Notes: a model not told the origin generated them from the sequence alone. Positions 50,346 through 58,629 are shown, counted from the first letter of the stretch. The stretch is DNA of 64,000 nt from Actinomycetota bacterium (GCA_030645615.1 JAUSNB010000005.1:62001-126000), one strand, 5' to 3'. Translations and numbers: made by a program.

Positions 50346-50639
50346 TCAGGCGACGGCCTTCGGCTTGAGTTGGACCGAGAGCGTGGAGTCGAAGGCGTTC
50401 GCGATGCGCTCGAGAATAGGAAGGGTGGGCGTCGTGCCGCCGGCCTCGAAGCGCGCGATGGCCGGCTGGGTCATGCCGGTGAACTTGGCCAGGTCACGCT
50501 GGCTCCAGCCGCGCTCCTCGCGTAGCCCACGGACCTGCTCCCCCAGTTCGAACGCGAGCTTGGCCGCCGCATACGCAGCTTCGACGGCCGAGTCACCCGC
50601 GCGAGCGGCCTTCATGTCATCCCAAGACGTGCGTGCCAT
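50346..50639 (-). CDS. XRE-type antitoxin of a HigBA-like module
   Basis: A 97-residue helix-turn-helix protein: VRGLREERGWSQRDLAKFTGMTQPAIARFEAGGTTPTLPILERIANAF is a complete XRE domain in the C-terminal half, preceded by a helical arm. It belongs to the antitoxins that follow RelE/Gp49-like toxins. Its ATG overlaps the toxin stop (TGATG), so it depends on upstream translation. It would repress the operon and neutralise the toxin. Confidence 0.85.
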   Translation of the reverse strand: MARTSWDDMKAARAGDSAVEAAYAAAKLAFELGEQVRGLREERGWSQRDLAKFTGMTQPAIARFEAGGTTPTLPILERIANAFDSTLSVQLKPKAVA

Positions 50640-50970
50640 CACTCCTCCTCATCCACATAGTGCTCGGCCCGCATGCAAGCGAGCATCGCCTTCTTCGCCC
50701 GTGCCACCTGAGCCCGATCCCTGCCCTTGGTCTTCGTGAAGACCGTCAGCAGGATGATCCGCCGACCCGGGTGATCCAGTAGGTGATGCGGATCGCCTGA
50801 CGAGCCAAGTCGAACCGGAGCTCGCGCAGTTTGCCGTCCAACTGCTTGGTGTACGGGTCGGAGAGCAGAACACCTCGCTCGGCCAGCAAGTCAACGTAGA
50901 ACGCCGCATGACCGAACTCGCTGCCCGCGAGCCCTTCGAGCCAGTCCCGGACCTCCGGCTCAAGTTCCAC
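50639..50970 (-). pseudogene. Frameshifted RelE/Gp49-type toxin
   Basis: The first part (VRDWLEGLAGSEFGHAAFYVDLL, GKLRELRF, QAIRITYWIT) and the second part (RRIILLTVFTKTKGRD then ARAKKAM, ending VDEEE at 50639) belong to one toxin of the Gp49/HigB-like RelE group but lie in different frames. The join is at ACCCGGG near 50760, where one base is missing. As read the protein stops early after ITR. It may be a dead toxin with a surviving antitoxin, or an assembly indel. Confidence 0.7.
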
Positions 50971-51030
50971 CGAACCCAGGACATACCAGCGATGCTATCA
51001 CGAGCGTCAACTGAACTCGAGGCGGCCCCT

Positions 51031-51411
51031 TCAAGCCCGCAGGATCTCAATCAACGCGTCGAGGTGCTTCACGTCATCAATGTTCGCTGTCACGAGCCGC
51101 GCACCGTGGGCGTGCGCCGTTGCCGCGATCATCAGGTCGAGGCTGCGTGCCGTGGCCTTTCGGCCTGCTCGATGGGTAGCAGCGGCAAGTTCGCCGTAAC
51201 TCGCAGCCACGGCAGCATCGACGGGAAGAGGCGCGAAACTACGGAGGATCGCGCTCAACCGAGCCAGCCGATGCGCCCGACGATCATCGTCGGGAGCAAC
51301 CAGGACGCCGAACTGCAACTCGGCGATGGACACGATGCTGATCGCAATGTCTCCTTCGACCGGACCTGGCGCCTCTGCGATCAGGATGCTCGTGTCGAGA
51401 ACCGACAGCAT
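51031..51411 (-). CDS. VapC-type PIN-domain toxin
   Basis: A 126-residue PIN-domain RNase. Active-site acids: Asp in LSVLDTSILI (D6), Glu in ISIVSIAELQFG, Asp in SLDLMIAATAHAHG and NIDD near the C-terminus. VapC toxins cut tRNA or rRNA. Its ATG overlaps the stop of the antitoxin gene (TGATG). Antitoxin-first order is normal for VapBC. Confidence 0.88.
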   Translation of the reverse strand: MLSVLDTSILIAEAPGPVEGDIAISIVSIAELQFGVLVAPDDDRRAHRLARLSAILRSFAPLPVDAAVAASYGELAAATHRAGRKATARSLDLMIAATAHAHGARLVTANIDDVKHLDALIEILRA

Positions 51412-51659
51412 CAACGCGCCCAGGGATCAGCAAGACCCGGGGCCTCAAACTCGCGGCGCTCGGCATCCCAACCGGGATCGGTCGGGCTGTCGAACACCTC
51501 ACGGATCCGCTCCCAGGTCGTCCAGCGCTCCGAACTGATCGGGATGATCTGCGCCACCGGACGACCCGCGACCGTCACCGTCGCCGGCTCCCCCGCCTCC
51601 ACCTCACGCAAGATCTCACTCGCGTTCTGCCGAAGTTCCCGAACCCCCACTGTGGCCAT
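51411..51659 (-). CDS. Phd/VapB-type antitoxin
   Basis: An 82-residue Phd/YefM-fold antitoxin: VGVRELRQNASEILREVEAGEPATVTVAGRPVAQIIPI is the DNA-binding N-terminal half, and the acidic/Trp-rich tail (RIREVFDSPTDPGWDAERREF) is the toxin-binding part. ATG 51659 lies 10 bp from the 16-bp palindrome GTAGCACAAGTGCTAC, the likely autoregulatory site. Confidence 0.87.
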   Translation of the reverse strand: MATVGVRELRQNASEILREVEAGEPATVTVAGRPVAQIIPISSERWTTWERIREVFDSPTDPGWDAERREFEAPGLADPWAR

Positions 51660-51668
51660 GCGCCAACG

Positions 51669-51684
51669 GTAGCACAAGTGCTAC
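51669..51684. promoter_or_regulatory. VapB operator palindrome
   Basis: GTAGCACAAGTGCTAC has perfect 7-bp arms around a 2-bp spacer, immediately upstream of the antitoxin start. Phd/VapB antitoxins repress their own operons through sites of this kind. Confidence 0.65.
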
Positions 51685-51798
51685 AACTGCCGTGAGGCGT
51701 GCACTGTCAACTGAACCGACAGCATTCCCTGGTCAAGCGCAAGTCGACGCTCCCCGGGCCCTCATCCACTGACGTTGCTTGCGAATACGTTGTAGGGG

Positions 51799-51847
51799 AA
51801 CTTGGCTTACCGCGCTTCACAAGCCTGCACCCCCCTCGCACACATTC
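51799..51847. repeat. Cassette repeat, copy 9 (internally deleted, both ends kept)
   Basis: A 49-bp miniature: AACTTGGC, TTACCGCG and CTTCAC resemble the left end, and CAAGCCTGCACCCCCCTCGC plus ACACATTC is the right end. The hairpins and core are gone. The right end is 9 bp from the stop of the RHH antitoxin at 51857, the same position as in full copies. Confidence 0.65.
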
Positions 51848-51856
51848 ATCAGCCAG

Positions 51857-52177
51857 TCAGGCGCTGAGCGCCTTACGACGAACAGCAGCCAGATCAGTCT
51901 CCAGCCGGTCGAGTGCGGTCCGCAGATCATCGGCTGGTGCGATGGTCTTGAGCACGAGCAGGCGCACCACGGTCGACACCGGAAGGCCCTGCTCGGCTGC
52001 GTAGGCAGACAGCTCGCCGAACTCGTCCTCGCGGAAACGAACCTGCAGGTTCTTCGCGCGCGGATGCCCACGCGTGACCGTGGTGCCTGCCGGCAGCGGG
52101 GCAATCGGGTCACCGGCCAGCTCTGCGGCCTCGACGGCCGCTGCTTCGGCGTCAAGGACGTCGTCAATCCTGCCCAT
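51857..52177 (-). CDS. Antitoxin-like protein of a BrnTA-type module
   Basis: A 106-residue protein with a long helical N-terminus (DAEAAAVEAAELAGD) and a ribbon-helix-helix-like segment NLQVRFREDEFGELSAYAAEQGLPVSTVVRLLVLKTI. It follows and overlaps the toxin-like gene by 14 bp and has a strong GGAGG site, a toxin-then-antitoxin order as in BrnTA. It would bind the operator upstream of the toxin gene. Confidence 0.75.
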   Translation of the reverse strand: MGRIDDVLDAEAAAVEAAELAGDPIAPLPAGTTVTRGHPRAKNLQVRFREDEFGELSAYAAEQGLPVSTVVRLLVLKTIAPADDLRTALDRLETDLAAVRRKALSA

Positions 52178-52454
52178 GTGCGTCTGCCTCCCTGTAGATC
52201 CGCTGATCCTTCTCATTGGCCAGCCAGCCATTCACGCCGTAGTCGACCCCGTCATCCGACAGCACGATCACGGTGACCAGCGCTTCCGCGAGCATCGAGT
52301 AGCCGATGATCCGCACGCTGCGCCCGGACACGCTGTTGTAGTCAGGATCGATGACGACCCTGTTTGCGTCCGCAACCGCGTCGTTGGCCACCGGGACGCT
52401 GACGCCGTGATTGGCATGCATATGCGCGCCACGACGAGACCAGTCGACGTCCAC
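52164..52454 (-). CDS. BrnT-like toxin
   Basis: A 96-residue protein: VDWSRRGAHMHANHGVSVPVANDAV, then DPDYNSVSGRSVRIIGYSMLAEALVTVIVLS, ending NEKDQRIYREAD. The HxxKHGV-like opening and the RSxRIIGYS...VTVI strand pair match BrnT/DUF4258-like ribonuclease toxins. The GTG at 52454 is preferred: a start at 52502 would place the coding sequence over the operator palindrome at 52469-52487. Confidence 0.7.
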   Translation of the reverse strand: MDVDWSRRGAHMHANHGVSVPVANDAVADANRVVIDPDYNSVSGRSVRIIGYSMLAEALVTVIVLSDDGVDYGVNGWLANEKDQRIYREADAHGQD

Positions 52455-52468
52455 GAACGCTACCTGAT

Positions 52469-52487
52469 CGTAATGTACTTCATTACG
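52469..52487. promoter_or_regulatory. Operator of the BrnT-like toxin operon
   Basis: CGTAATGTACTTCATTACG: perfect 7-bp arms (CGTAATG/CATTACG) with a 5-bp spacer, centred about 24 bp upstream of the toxin start at 52454. An autoregulation site bound by the downstream RHH protein is the likely role. Confidence 0.6.
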
Positions 52488-52689
52488 TAGTGGCAAGGGC
52501 ACATGGTCGTCGGAGCACCAGGTCTGGTTGACCGCACAGCACCGGTGGGCCGCACGAGGCCCTCACCTGGCACATGTCGCGACAGATCCACCTCGGCCTG
52601 GCCGGACCCGTCCATCCCCACCTTCGAGCAGGCGAAAATCCTGCCACCTTCTTGACGCGGGACAGTGACACGCGCGCCGATCTCGGCTC

Positions 52690-53060
52690 CCGCGGTGGCG
52701 ACGACCATCCTGCTGTACACGGCCCTGTACTTCCCGGCGACGTTCGTGCTGGAGGAAGTCTCCTCCCGGGGGGCGATCGACGCCCACGTGCACCACGACG
52801 GCTAGAGCCGCGGACCGCTGTCCGCCGTCCTCGTCTCCGTGCCGTGGGGCCTGTGGCACCTGCCGGTGTCGAGCGCGCTGGGCCCCCGTTCCCCCTCTAG
52901 GTGGGCCGGCTCATCCTCGTGCACGTCCTGCTCGGTGTGCCCCTGTCGATCGCCTGGCGACGCACCCGCAACCTCGCGAGCCCTGCGCTTGCCACGCAGT
53001 CAACGACGCCGGCCGCAACGGGTTCATGTTCGGCCTGATGCGTCCGCTAGCGGACCTCCA
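52690..53060 (+). pseudogene. Remnant of a CPBP-family intramembrane protease
   Basis: The plus strand reads FPATFVLEEVSSRGAIDAHV, then a stop, then LSAVLVSVPWGLWHLPVSSALG, another stop, then LILVHVLLGVPLSIAWRRTRNLASPAL, and after a shift HAVNDAGRNGFMFGLM. These are the motifs of CPBP (Abi/CAAX-like) proteases: EExxxR, FGxxH-type and the late H-N motif. Two in-frame stops and a frameshift show it is dead. It overlaps the end of the convergent DUF1254 gene. Confidence 0.7.
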
Positions 53061-55569
53061 CCCTGAGATACCGGCTTCCGCCACCGCCCGTAGGCGTCAC
53101 GTCGAAGGTGTACCTGCCCGCCCGCTTCAACGTGACGACAGGCAGGGCAACGGTTCCGCTGGCGGACGAGCGCACGGTCCAGACATCGGTGTAGGTGCCA
53201 TCGACCTTCACTCGAACGCGGTAGTCCGTTGAGGGCTTCAGACCCTTGGCCACCAAGGCGACGGGCACACCCGTCCGGACCTTGACGAGTGGCGCCGCGC
53301 CGAGCTTCGTTGACAGGGGATGGACCATGTACCGGTTCATGACCTCGGCGGCGAGGACGTCGCTCAGCAGCCGCACCCCAGGGGCCACGACGCACCCGCT
53401 CGCCGGGTTGCGAGGGGGAGCGAACGAGCTTGGTGTCGCAACCGGCCCACTCGGCGAACTGGCGGTCGTGTCGACCTTCACCAGTGGGGGCAGGACGTAT
53501 GTCGTGGTCACCGCGTCGTTCAACGGCAGGATCGACGGTGGCCGGTTGCCCGGCCTGGGGTAGTACATCCGGATCATCACCTGGATGGCTGTCGATACGG
53601 TCGAGGAGGCGCCGAACACCGACTGGTAGTAGGCCGTGTTGGGCGTCGGGATCCAGTTGGATACCGATGCGCCGGAAGGCAGGCTCGGCCCGAGCCAGAG
53701 CGTCACCGAGCCGTCCGGATTGTGCGCGAGGTCGCCCGCGTTCAGCTGGTCCGAGCCCAGTTGCGAGACCGGCTGCACCGGACCGAAAGTTAGGCCCGAC
53801 GTCCCCGCCGTCAGGGTCACCACGGAACCGGGCTGTCCACCGACCGATCCGCTCTGCTGGATGGGGACCCGACCCGGCGAGAGCTCCTGGATCCACCGAT
53901 TCGAAAGTTGGAACGCGTACTTCGTCGCATCCAGTTGCGTCGGCTGCGACGCCACATAGTAGACGACACCCGGAAGCAGGCCGTAGTCCGCGGCATTGGA
54001 ACCGAAGACGAGCGGCGTGCTGAGGTCGATCGGGCCCCAGTCCGGCGCCTTCACGGTCATCGTGTTGCCGGAGACCGATACGACTTCGGTGCTCGTTGCA
54101 TCCGAGTACGCGGTGTTCAGCACACTCGTCTGGGGAATGAACGGCGAGGAACTCGACGTGGCATCGGGCTGGTAGACCACGAGTGACCAGAAGCCTGCGA
54201 CCTTGCCGCACCGTTCCACCATCGGCGGCAGGGTGCCGGTCACGGGATAGCTGGCGTAGTTGGACTGCGGCGGTGTGAACGTGATCGAGTAGGTGTTGTT
54301 GCCATCGAGCTGTGCGCCACCGTCGTTGGAGTTGAGGGTCGGGTAAACCGCGTCCAGCGGAATGTTCGCCGACCCACCGGCCAGCACCACGACGGCGCGG
54401 ACGATGTATCCCGACTTCGTGTTCGGATAGGTGCCGATGACGTCGTTGAGGTACGACCAGTAGTTCGTCGCCGGCGTGGCGGTCCCTGCGCTGACCGCAG
54501 CCTGCACGACGGCCACCCCGGCCTGGAAGCCAGCCTCCAACGCAGCAAGCTCGGCAGAACCCCAGCCCTTCGGCACCTTGAAGCCGCTGGCCGTCAATCC
54601 GATCGGAGCGAACCGCTCCAGCGTCGGCTGCTGGTCGTACGCAGGCATGAAGTAGGTGTCCGTCGCCCCGGATTGCGGGATGTACCAGGAAGGAAGGTCG
54701 CTCATGGCAGTGCCATTCATGGCGGTCTTCTTGACCGGCAGAGGGCTGTAGGCGAGTCCCTCGCCCACCTGCCCGAAGAACGCAAGGGCGTTCGTGGGCG
54801 TCGACTTCCAGGCCTGCGCCTCCTGGACCTGCTGCGGTGTCGGGGACACGTTCGCGTAGCTGGCCGGGTATACGGGCGAGTAGTCGTTGGCTTCGAATGC
54901 CGCCAGCGAGTTGAGCGCGAACTTCTGCACGACGTTCGTCTTGACGTTCGCGACGGACTCGGGATCCGCGGCATCGGTGAGCGAATTCGCCCGGATCCGG
55001 ATGAGCAGCCAGCTGAGGTTGGCGTCGGTCGCCAGCACCGGGTAGTCGCGCCCATCGAGCGTGACGTAGGACCTCTTCGCCCAATCGTCGTCCGGACCCA
55101 CGAGCACGTAGGACGTGGTCTTCCTCGTGGGGGTTGTCCGGTTGCCGATGCTGCCGATGCCATTCACGAATGCATCGAGGTAGTTGACCACGTAGTACTG
55201 CCCGTCCGTGGGCGGGACGGTCAGCACCATGCGATCAGGGCCTCCGAGCGTGGGGTTGAAGTCGATGAACGCGTTGATGTACAGCACAGACGAATCGCCC
55301 GCGTTCGTCGCGTTGTTGTTCCACGCGGCCTCGTTGCTTCCGTACTTCAGCGTATTGACCGGCGCACTCACGAGCTCCTGGTAGTGCGAGAAGCGGTAGA
55401 CGAACTCCGGCGCCAGCCCCCACACGTACGCGTCGCGCGCCAGGTCGCGGATGGTAACGAGATCGGCCACCTCCGCCGCGCGGGAGGGCTGCGCTACGCC
55501 CAGTTGGCCCACCGTCAGGACCGCCGTGAACGCGACGACAACGACAGTGATGCGAGCGCCAAGCGCCAT
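53047..55569 (-). CDS. Secreted DUF1254/DUF1214 protein
   Basis: An 840-residue protein with a signal peptide (cleavage near 31 after PSRA). The N-terminal DUF1254 region has ARDAYVWGLAPEFVYRFSH, VNTLKYGSNEAAW and DRMVLTVPPTDGQYYVVNYLDAF; the DUF1214 region has NTYSITFTPPQ, AGFWSLVVYQPD and FGASSTVSTAIQVMIRMYYP. The C-terminal 120 residues form an extra Ig-like or beta-sandwich domain (KTVKVRTGVPVALV-like, RYTFDVTPTGG). The family is secreted and widespread but of unknown activity. It is the same orientation as the cassette genes but far larger. Confidence 0.82.
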   Translation of the reverse strand: MALGARITVVVVAFTAVLTVGQLGVAQPSRAAEVADLVTIRDLARDAYVWGLAPEFVYRFSHYQELVSAPVNTLKYGSNEAAWNNNATNAGDSSVLYINAFIDFNPTLGGPDRMVLTVPPTDGQYYVVNYLDAFVNGIGSIGNRTTPTRKTTSYVLVGPDDDWAKRSYVTLDGRDYPVLATDANLSWLLIRIRANSLTDAADPESVANVKTNVVQKFALNSLAAFEANDYSPVYPASYANVSPTPQQVQEAQAWKSTPTNALAFFGQVGEGLAYSPLPVKKTAMNGTAMSDLPSWYIPQSGATDTYFMPAYDQQPTLERFAPIGLTASGFKVPKGWGSAELAALEAGFQAGVAVVQAAVSAGTATPATNYWSYLNDVIGTYPNTKSGYIVRAVVVLAGGSANIPLDAVYPTLNSNDGGAQLDGNNTYSITFTPPQSNYASYPVTGTLPPMVERCGKVAGFWSLVVYQPDATSSSSPFIPQTSVLNTAYSDATSTEVVSVSGNTMTVKAPDWGPIDLSTPLVFGSNAADYGLLPGVVYYVASQPTQLDATKYAFQLSNRWIQELSPGRVPIQQSGSVGGQPGSVVTLTAGTSGLTFGPVQPVSQLGSDQLNAGDLAHNPDGSVTLWLGPSLPSGASVSNWIPTPNTAYYQSVFGASSTVSTAIQVMIRMYYPRPGNRPPSILPLNDAVTTTYVLPPLVKVDTTASSPSGPVATPSSFAPPRNPASGCVVAPGVRLLSDVLAAEVMNRYMVHPLSTKLGAAPLVKVRTGVPVALVAKGLKPSTDYRVRVKVDGTYTDVWTVRSSASGTVALPVVTLKRAGRYTFDVTPTGGGGSRYLRVEVR

Positions 55570-55718
55570 GGGTCAACCCCCAAGAAAGTGCAGTAGCTCC
55601 GAGTCCCCGGTCCAGGCCGGCCGTCGCCTGCGGTGCAGCGTACCCGCGATTAATGCACGGTTGAGGATTGCTGTCGCTGTGCCTGCCACCGTTGTGTCGC
55701 TCTGGCGCCCGCCCCCGA

Positions 55719-56012
55719 ACTCGCGAGGTACCGCGACGGCTCACACCGTTGATTGGGTATGCCCTCAAAACCACCGACCGCGCTGCCTAGTGGCCGAGGA
55801 CCTCCTAGACGACGAAGGGCCCCTTATCTCTCAGGGACCCTCTGTCGTGCGAACGTTCATTTCGTTGAACGTTCAATTTGGTAGCGGGGAGAAACTGAGG
55901 ATGCACGATCACCGGGTTGCGAACTACGCGAGTTACCCTCACAAACAGCCACTTCTGCACCCCCTTCTGCACCCCTGGGGGTGCAGGCCTGCACCCCCTC
56001 CGCACACTTTCG
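55719..56012. repeat. Cassette repeat, copy 3
   Basis: Full-length copy from AACTCGCGAGGTACCGCGAC to CTCCGCACACTTTC. It has hairpin 1 (GGGCCCCTTA/TCAGGGACCC), second palindrome arms GAACGTTCATT and GTTGAACGTTC, the GGTAGCGGGGAGAAACTGAG core, GGGTTGCGAAC and the TGCACCCC cluster. Its right end is 10 bp from the HicB stop. Confidence 0.9.
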
Positions 56013-56022
56013 TTCGCGAGCA

Positions 56023-56385
56023 TCAGGCGTCGATCAGGCCGAGCTTCTTGATGACATAGGTGTTCATGGACTCGTTGCGCTCCGCGGCATCGAGCGCCAC
56101 CTTCTTGTGCAGGTCCGGACCCAGCCGCAGGTTGAACTTGCCGGAGAAGGTCCGCTCGTCCCACGGTGCAGGGATCTCCTCGCCTTCAGCGAGCATGTCC
56201 TGCAGGACCTCCTCCACGACGGACGTTAGGCCTCCGAGGGCAGCTTCGCGCGTGCCGGCAATCCACGACAGCGACGGGAACTCCACGACGGTCGCGATGA
56301 ACTCGTTGTCCTTCACCGACCAGGCGAGCCGATAGGTGTAGTGGTCGGCAGAAAGGGCTGCCCTTGCCTTACGCTTCGTCGCCAT
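56023..56385 (-). CDS. hicB: HicB-type antitoxin
   Basis: A 120-residue HicB: partial RNase H-like fold (YRLAWSVKDNEFIATVVEFPSLSWIAGTREAALGGLTSVVEEVLQDM) followed by a C-terminal DNA-binding segment (SGKFNLRLGPDLHKKVALDAAERNESMNTYVIKKL), an RHH domain. It neutralises HicA and represses the operon. It overlaps the HicA gene by 17 bp. Confidence 0.9.
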   Translation of the reverse strand: MATKRKARAALSADHYTYRLAWSVKDNEFIATVVEFPSLSWIAGTREAALGGLTSVVEEVLQDMLAEGEEIPAPWDERTFSGKFNLRLGPDLHKKVALDAAERNESMNTYVIKKLGLIDA

Positions 56386-56629
56386 CTTCGGCCTCCTTCT
56401 TCGCGATCGCCGCGAGTACCTGACGGACCTGGTATTCCTTCGCCTTGCCGTGGTCGTTCTGGATGTTGACCCGCGGGTTGCCAGCCCACGACGTCTTGAA
56501 CACCGCATGGGACGACCCGTTGGTGCGGGCTGGCCCGAAGTAGTACTCGCACACTCTGAACAGGTCTGCGTACCTCACGTTCCCAGGGTTGCGACGCATC
56601 GCGTTGACAACCTTCGGCACCGGCGGCAC
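56369..56629 (-). CDS. hicA: HicA-type mRNA interferase toxin
   Basis: An 86-residue dsRBD-like toxin: YFGPARTNGSSHAVFKTSWAG contains the catalytic His in the GSSH motif, and NPRVNIQNDHGKAKEYQVRQVLAAI is the family C-terminus. HicA cuts mRNA independently of ribosomes. GTG start. Toxin-first order is usual for hicAB. A GGTACTGCCGGTGGTACC palindrome-like element lies just upstream. Confidence 0.88.
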   Translation of the reverse strand: MPPVPKVVNAMRRNPGNVRYADLFRVCEYYFGPARTNGSSHAVFKTSWAGNPRVNIQNDHGKAKEYQVRQVLAAIAKKEAEDGDEA

Positions 56630-57006
56630 ACCATCACGGTACCACCGGCAGTACCATTATTCCAGCGGTCGCATGGCGAGCCAAACGGGAACTCCACCTC
56701 ATCGTCGCCGTGAGGGGGGCTTGCCCTCGAACTGATTGCCGCTCGTTGCGCCCCTCTCGCGTCTGACTCCTGCGAACGTGCAAGGCACCGCGACCCCTGC
56801 ACGAACCTGCCCGGCGCGAACGTAGATTGTCTTCGCGACGCTCGAGTCCTGCTCCAGCTCCGACGGCTTTCCGCCGGAACCTGTCCGCCAGCCCGGACAT
56901 CACGTGTCCGCCGTCAGGGAGGCTGTCATGTCCGCTGACAGTCTAGGCGGGTCGTCCGACCAACACGCAGATGTCCGGATGGCCACGACCTTGTCGTGGC
57001 ACCGAT
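56630..57006. other. 377-bp region with a possible decayed repeat end
   Basis: No protein-like frame. At about 56774 the text AACGTGCAAGGCACCGCGAC matches the left terminus of the cassette repeat (AACTCGCGAGGTACCGCGAC in copy 3) at most positions, in the place where the HicAB cassette should end. Several short inverted repeats containing TGTCCG follow (56890-56960). Confidence 0.4.
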
Positions 57007-57783
57007 CTACTTGACGGCCGTGACCCAGCCGAACTCGCTGGTGATCCTGAGTCCGAGACCAGGTCGTAGGGCATCTGCGTATGCCGCCCTGAGCGCCTCC
57101 CGGAACTGCTCCTCGCCCACGTGTTCGATGGCGGGGAACGACGGCCCGGCCGCTACTGCTCCGCGAATGAACGTGTCCAGATCGGGAAACTCGTTCGTGA
57201 CGGTCACCACTCCGCGCGCTTGGACGCGCAGTCCGACCGACTCGATCATCGCCTCCGCGACCCCTGCACGCCCGGTGTCTGATTGTCCCAGGGTCGCGAC
57301 GACGTGTGAGTCGGGTGAGTTCTGCGCAATGGTCATGAAGTAGGGAAGAAGGCCGAGTCTCTTGGGTGGACCCCAGAACGTCATGGCAAAAATGCCACCG
57401 GGTCGGAGGACACGTTCGGCCTCGGAGACCGCCTGCTCGCATCCTGCCCAGATGGCATTGAAGCTGGTCACGACGTCGAATGAGGCGTCATCCCAGGGCA
57501 GGTCGTTCATGTCTCCTAGGCGCAGGTCCGCGTCAGGGTTGCGCGCTCGGGCGATGTCGAGCAGCGCAGCCGATGCGTCCAGGCCGGCCGCAATAGCCCC
57601 TCTGTCAGAGGCAATGCTGAGCGCAAACCCTGAGCCGCACCCAACATCCAGGAGTGTCGTCCCAGACGTGACATGACACTGATCCAGTACGGCGACGTTC
57701 GCCGGCCGTGAGTACGGCTCGAACAGGTACGCCCAGTCGACGGCCCGAGAGCCCCACGCCTCGCCCGACAACTCCCAGCCCAC
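57007..57783 (-). CDS. Class I SAM-dependent methyltransferase
   Basis: A 258-residue methyltransferase: TTLLDVGCGSGFALSIASDRGA (motif I), GLDASAALLDIARARNPD, DDASFDVVTSFNAIWAG and AERVLRPGGIFAMTFWGPP. The substrate is unknown. The GTG at 57783 has GAGGGAG at proper distance; the frame stays open upstream without a good start. Same orientation as the cassette genes, between copies 3 and 4. Confidence 0.85.
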   Translation of the reverse strand: MGWELSGEAWGSRAVDWAYLFEPYSRPANVAVLDQCHVTSGTTLLDVGCGSGFALSIASDRGAIAAGLDASAALLDIARARNPDADLRLGDMNDLPWDDASFDVVTSFNAIWAGCEQAVSEAERVLRPGGIFAMTFWGPPKRLGLLPYFMTIAQNSPDSHVVATLGQSDTGRAGVAEAMIESVGLRVQARGVVTVTNEFPDLDTFIRGAVAAGPSFPAIEHVGEEQFREALRAAYADALRPGLGLRITSEFGWVTAVK

Positions 57784-58037
57784 TACACGCTCCCTCTGCA
57801 CGCCGCGATCAACGAAGGCCGAACTCACTGTGGCATCTGCGACGCTAGCAGCGGTGGCCGCCGCTAGCGGGACATCGCCGTCCTCGAGGCGCGCGCGTGG
57901 CGCGGGCCTCGCCCGAAGGGGGACCGATACGAACAACCCACATTGCACGCGACGCATGGGTCTGCTGCACGATCAGGTGACAGCTGTCCCTAGCGTTGGT
58001 ACTCACTGGAACGCGCGACGTCGGTTTGATATCTGCC

Positions 58038-58334
58038 AAGTTGCGAGGTACCGGGCCGCCTCACGCAGTGATTGGGGTATGCCATCCAAACGACCGAGCG
58101 CGCGACGCAGTTGCCGCGGGCCCCCGAATCGACGAAGGGCCCCTGATCTCTCAGGGACCCTCGGTCGTACCGAACGCTCAACTAGTTGAACGTTCCACTT
58201 GGTAGCGGGGAGAAGGCGAGGATGCACGATCACCGGGTTGCGAACCCTGCGAGTTACCCTCACGAACAGCCACTTCTGCACCCCCCTCTGCACCCCCTGG
58301 GGGTGCAAGCCTGCCCCCCCGGTCGCACACTCTC
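58038..58334. repeat. Cassette repeat, copy 4
   Basis: Full-length copy from AAGTTGCGAGGTACCGGGCC to GGTCGCACACTCTC. Hairpin 1 (GGGCCCCTGA/TCAGGGACCC), second palindrome arms GAACGCTCAAC/GTTGAACGTTC with one mismatch, core GGTAGCGGGGAGAAGGCGAG, GGGTTGCGAACC and TGCACCCCC elements. The right end is 19 bp from the stop of the ParE-like toxin. Confidence 0.9.
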
Positions 58335-58353
58335 ACGCCTTTCTCCGTAGAGA

Positions 58354-58620
58354 TCAGGGCGTGCGGTATGCGTCGGCTCTGGGGCTGACGGCGAGCACTG
58401 TCACCGTCAGCTTCACATCGTCGATGCGGTAGATGACACGGTAGGTGCCTCGCCGCGCGCTGTGTCGATCGGCCATCGGAGGCATGAGCCGCTTGCCCAC
58501 TCGGTGCGGACGATCCAGCAGCGGTCCACTGATGAATTCGTATGCGGCGAATGCGATCGACGAGGGAAGCCCTTCCGCGAGCTGTCGACGTGCCGTGGCG
58601 GTTATGACGAGTTCGTACAT
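58354..58620 (-). CDS. RelE/ParE-family toxin
   Basis: An 88-residue RelE-superfamily protein: YELVITATARRQLAEGLPSSIAFAAYEFISGPL, then HRVGKRL, RRGTYRVIYRIDDVKLTVTVLAVSPRADAYR. The RGTYRVIYRI strand and terminal VxHRxxxYR-like ending (here VSPRADAYR) are typical of RelE mRNA interferases. It follows the antitoxin gene by 9 bp. Confidence 0.87.
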   Translation of the reverse strand: MYELVITATARRQLAEGLPSSIAFAAYEFISGPLLDRPHRVGKRLMPPMADRHSARRGTYRVIYRIDDVKLTVTVLAVSPRADAYRTP

Positions 58621-58629
58621 ATACAGGGG

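Noticed and set aside
53024-55084. A 686-codon minus-strand frame inside the DUF1254 gene
   Set aside because: Same strand, other frame, no recognisable domain; the 840-residue DUF1254/DUF1214 frame with a signal peptide is the real gene.
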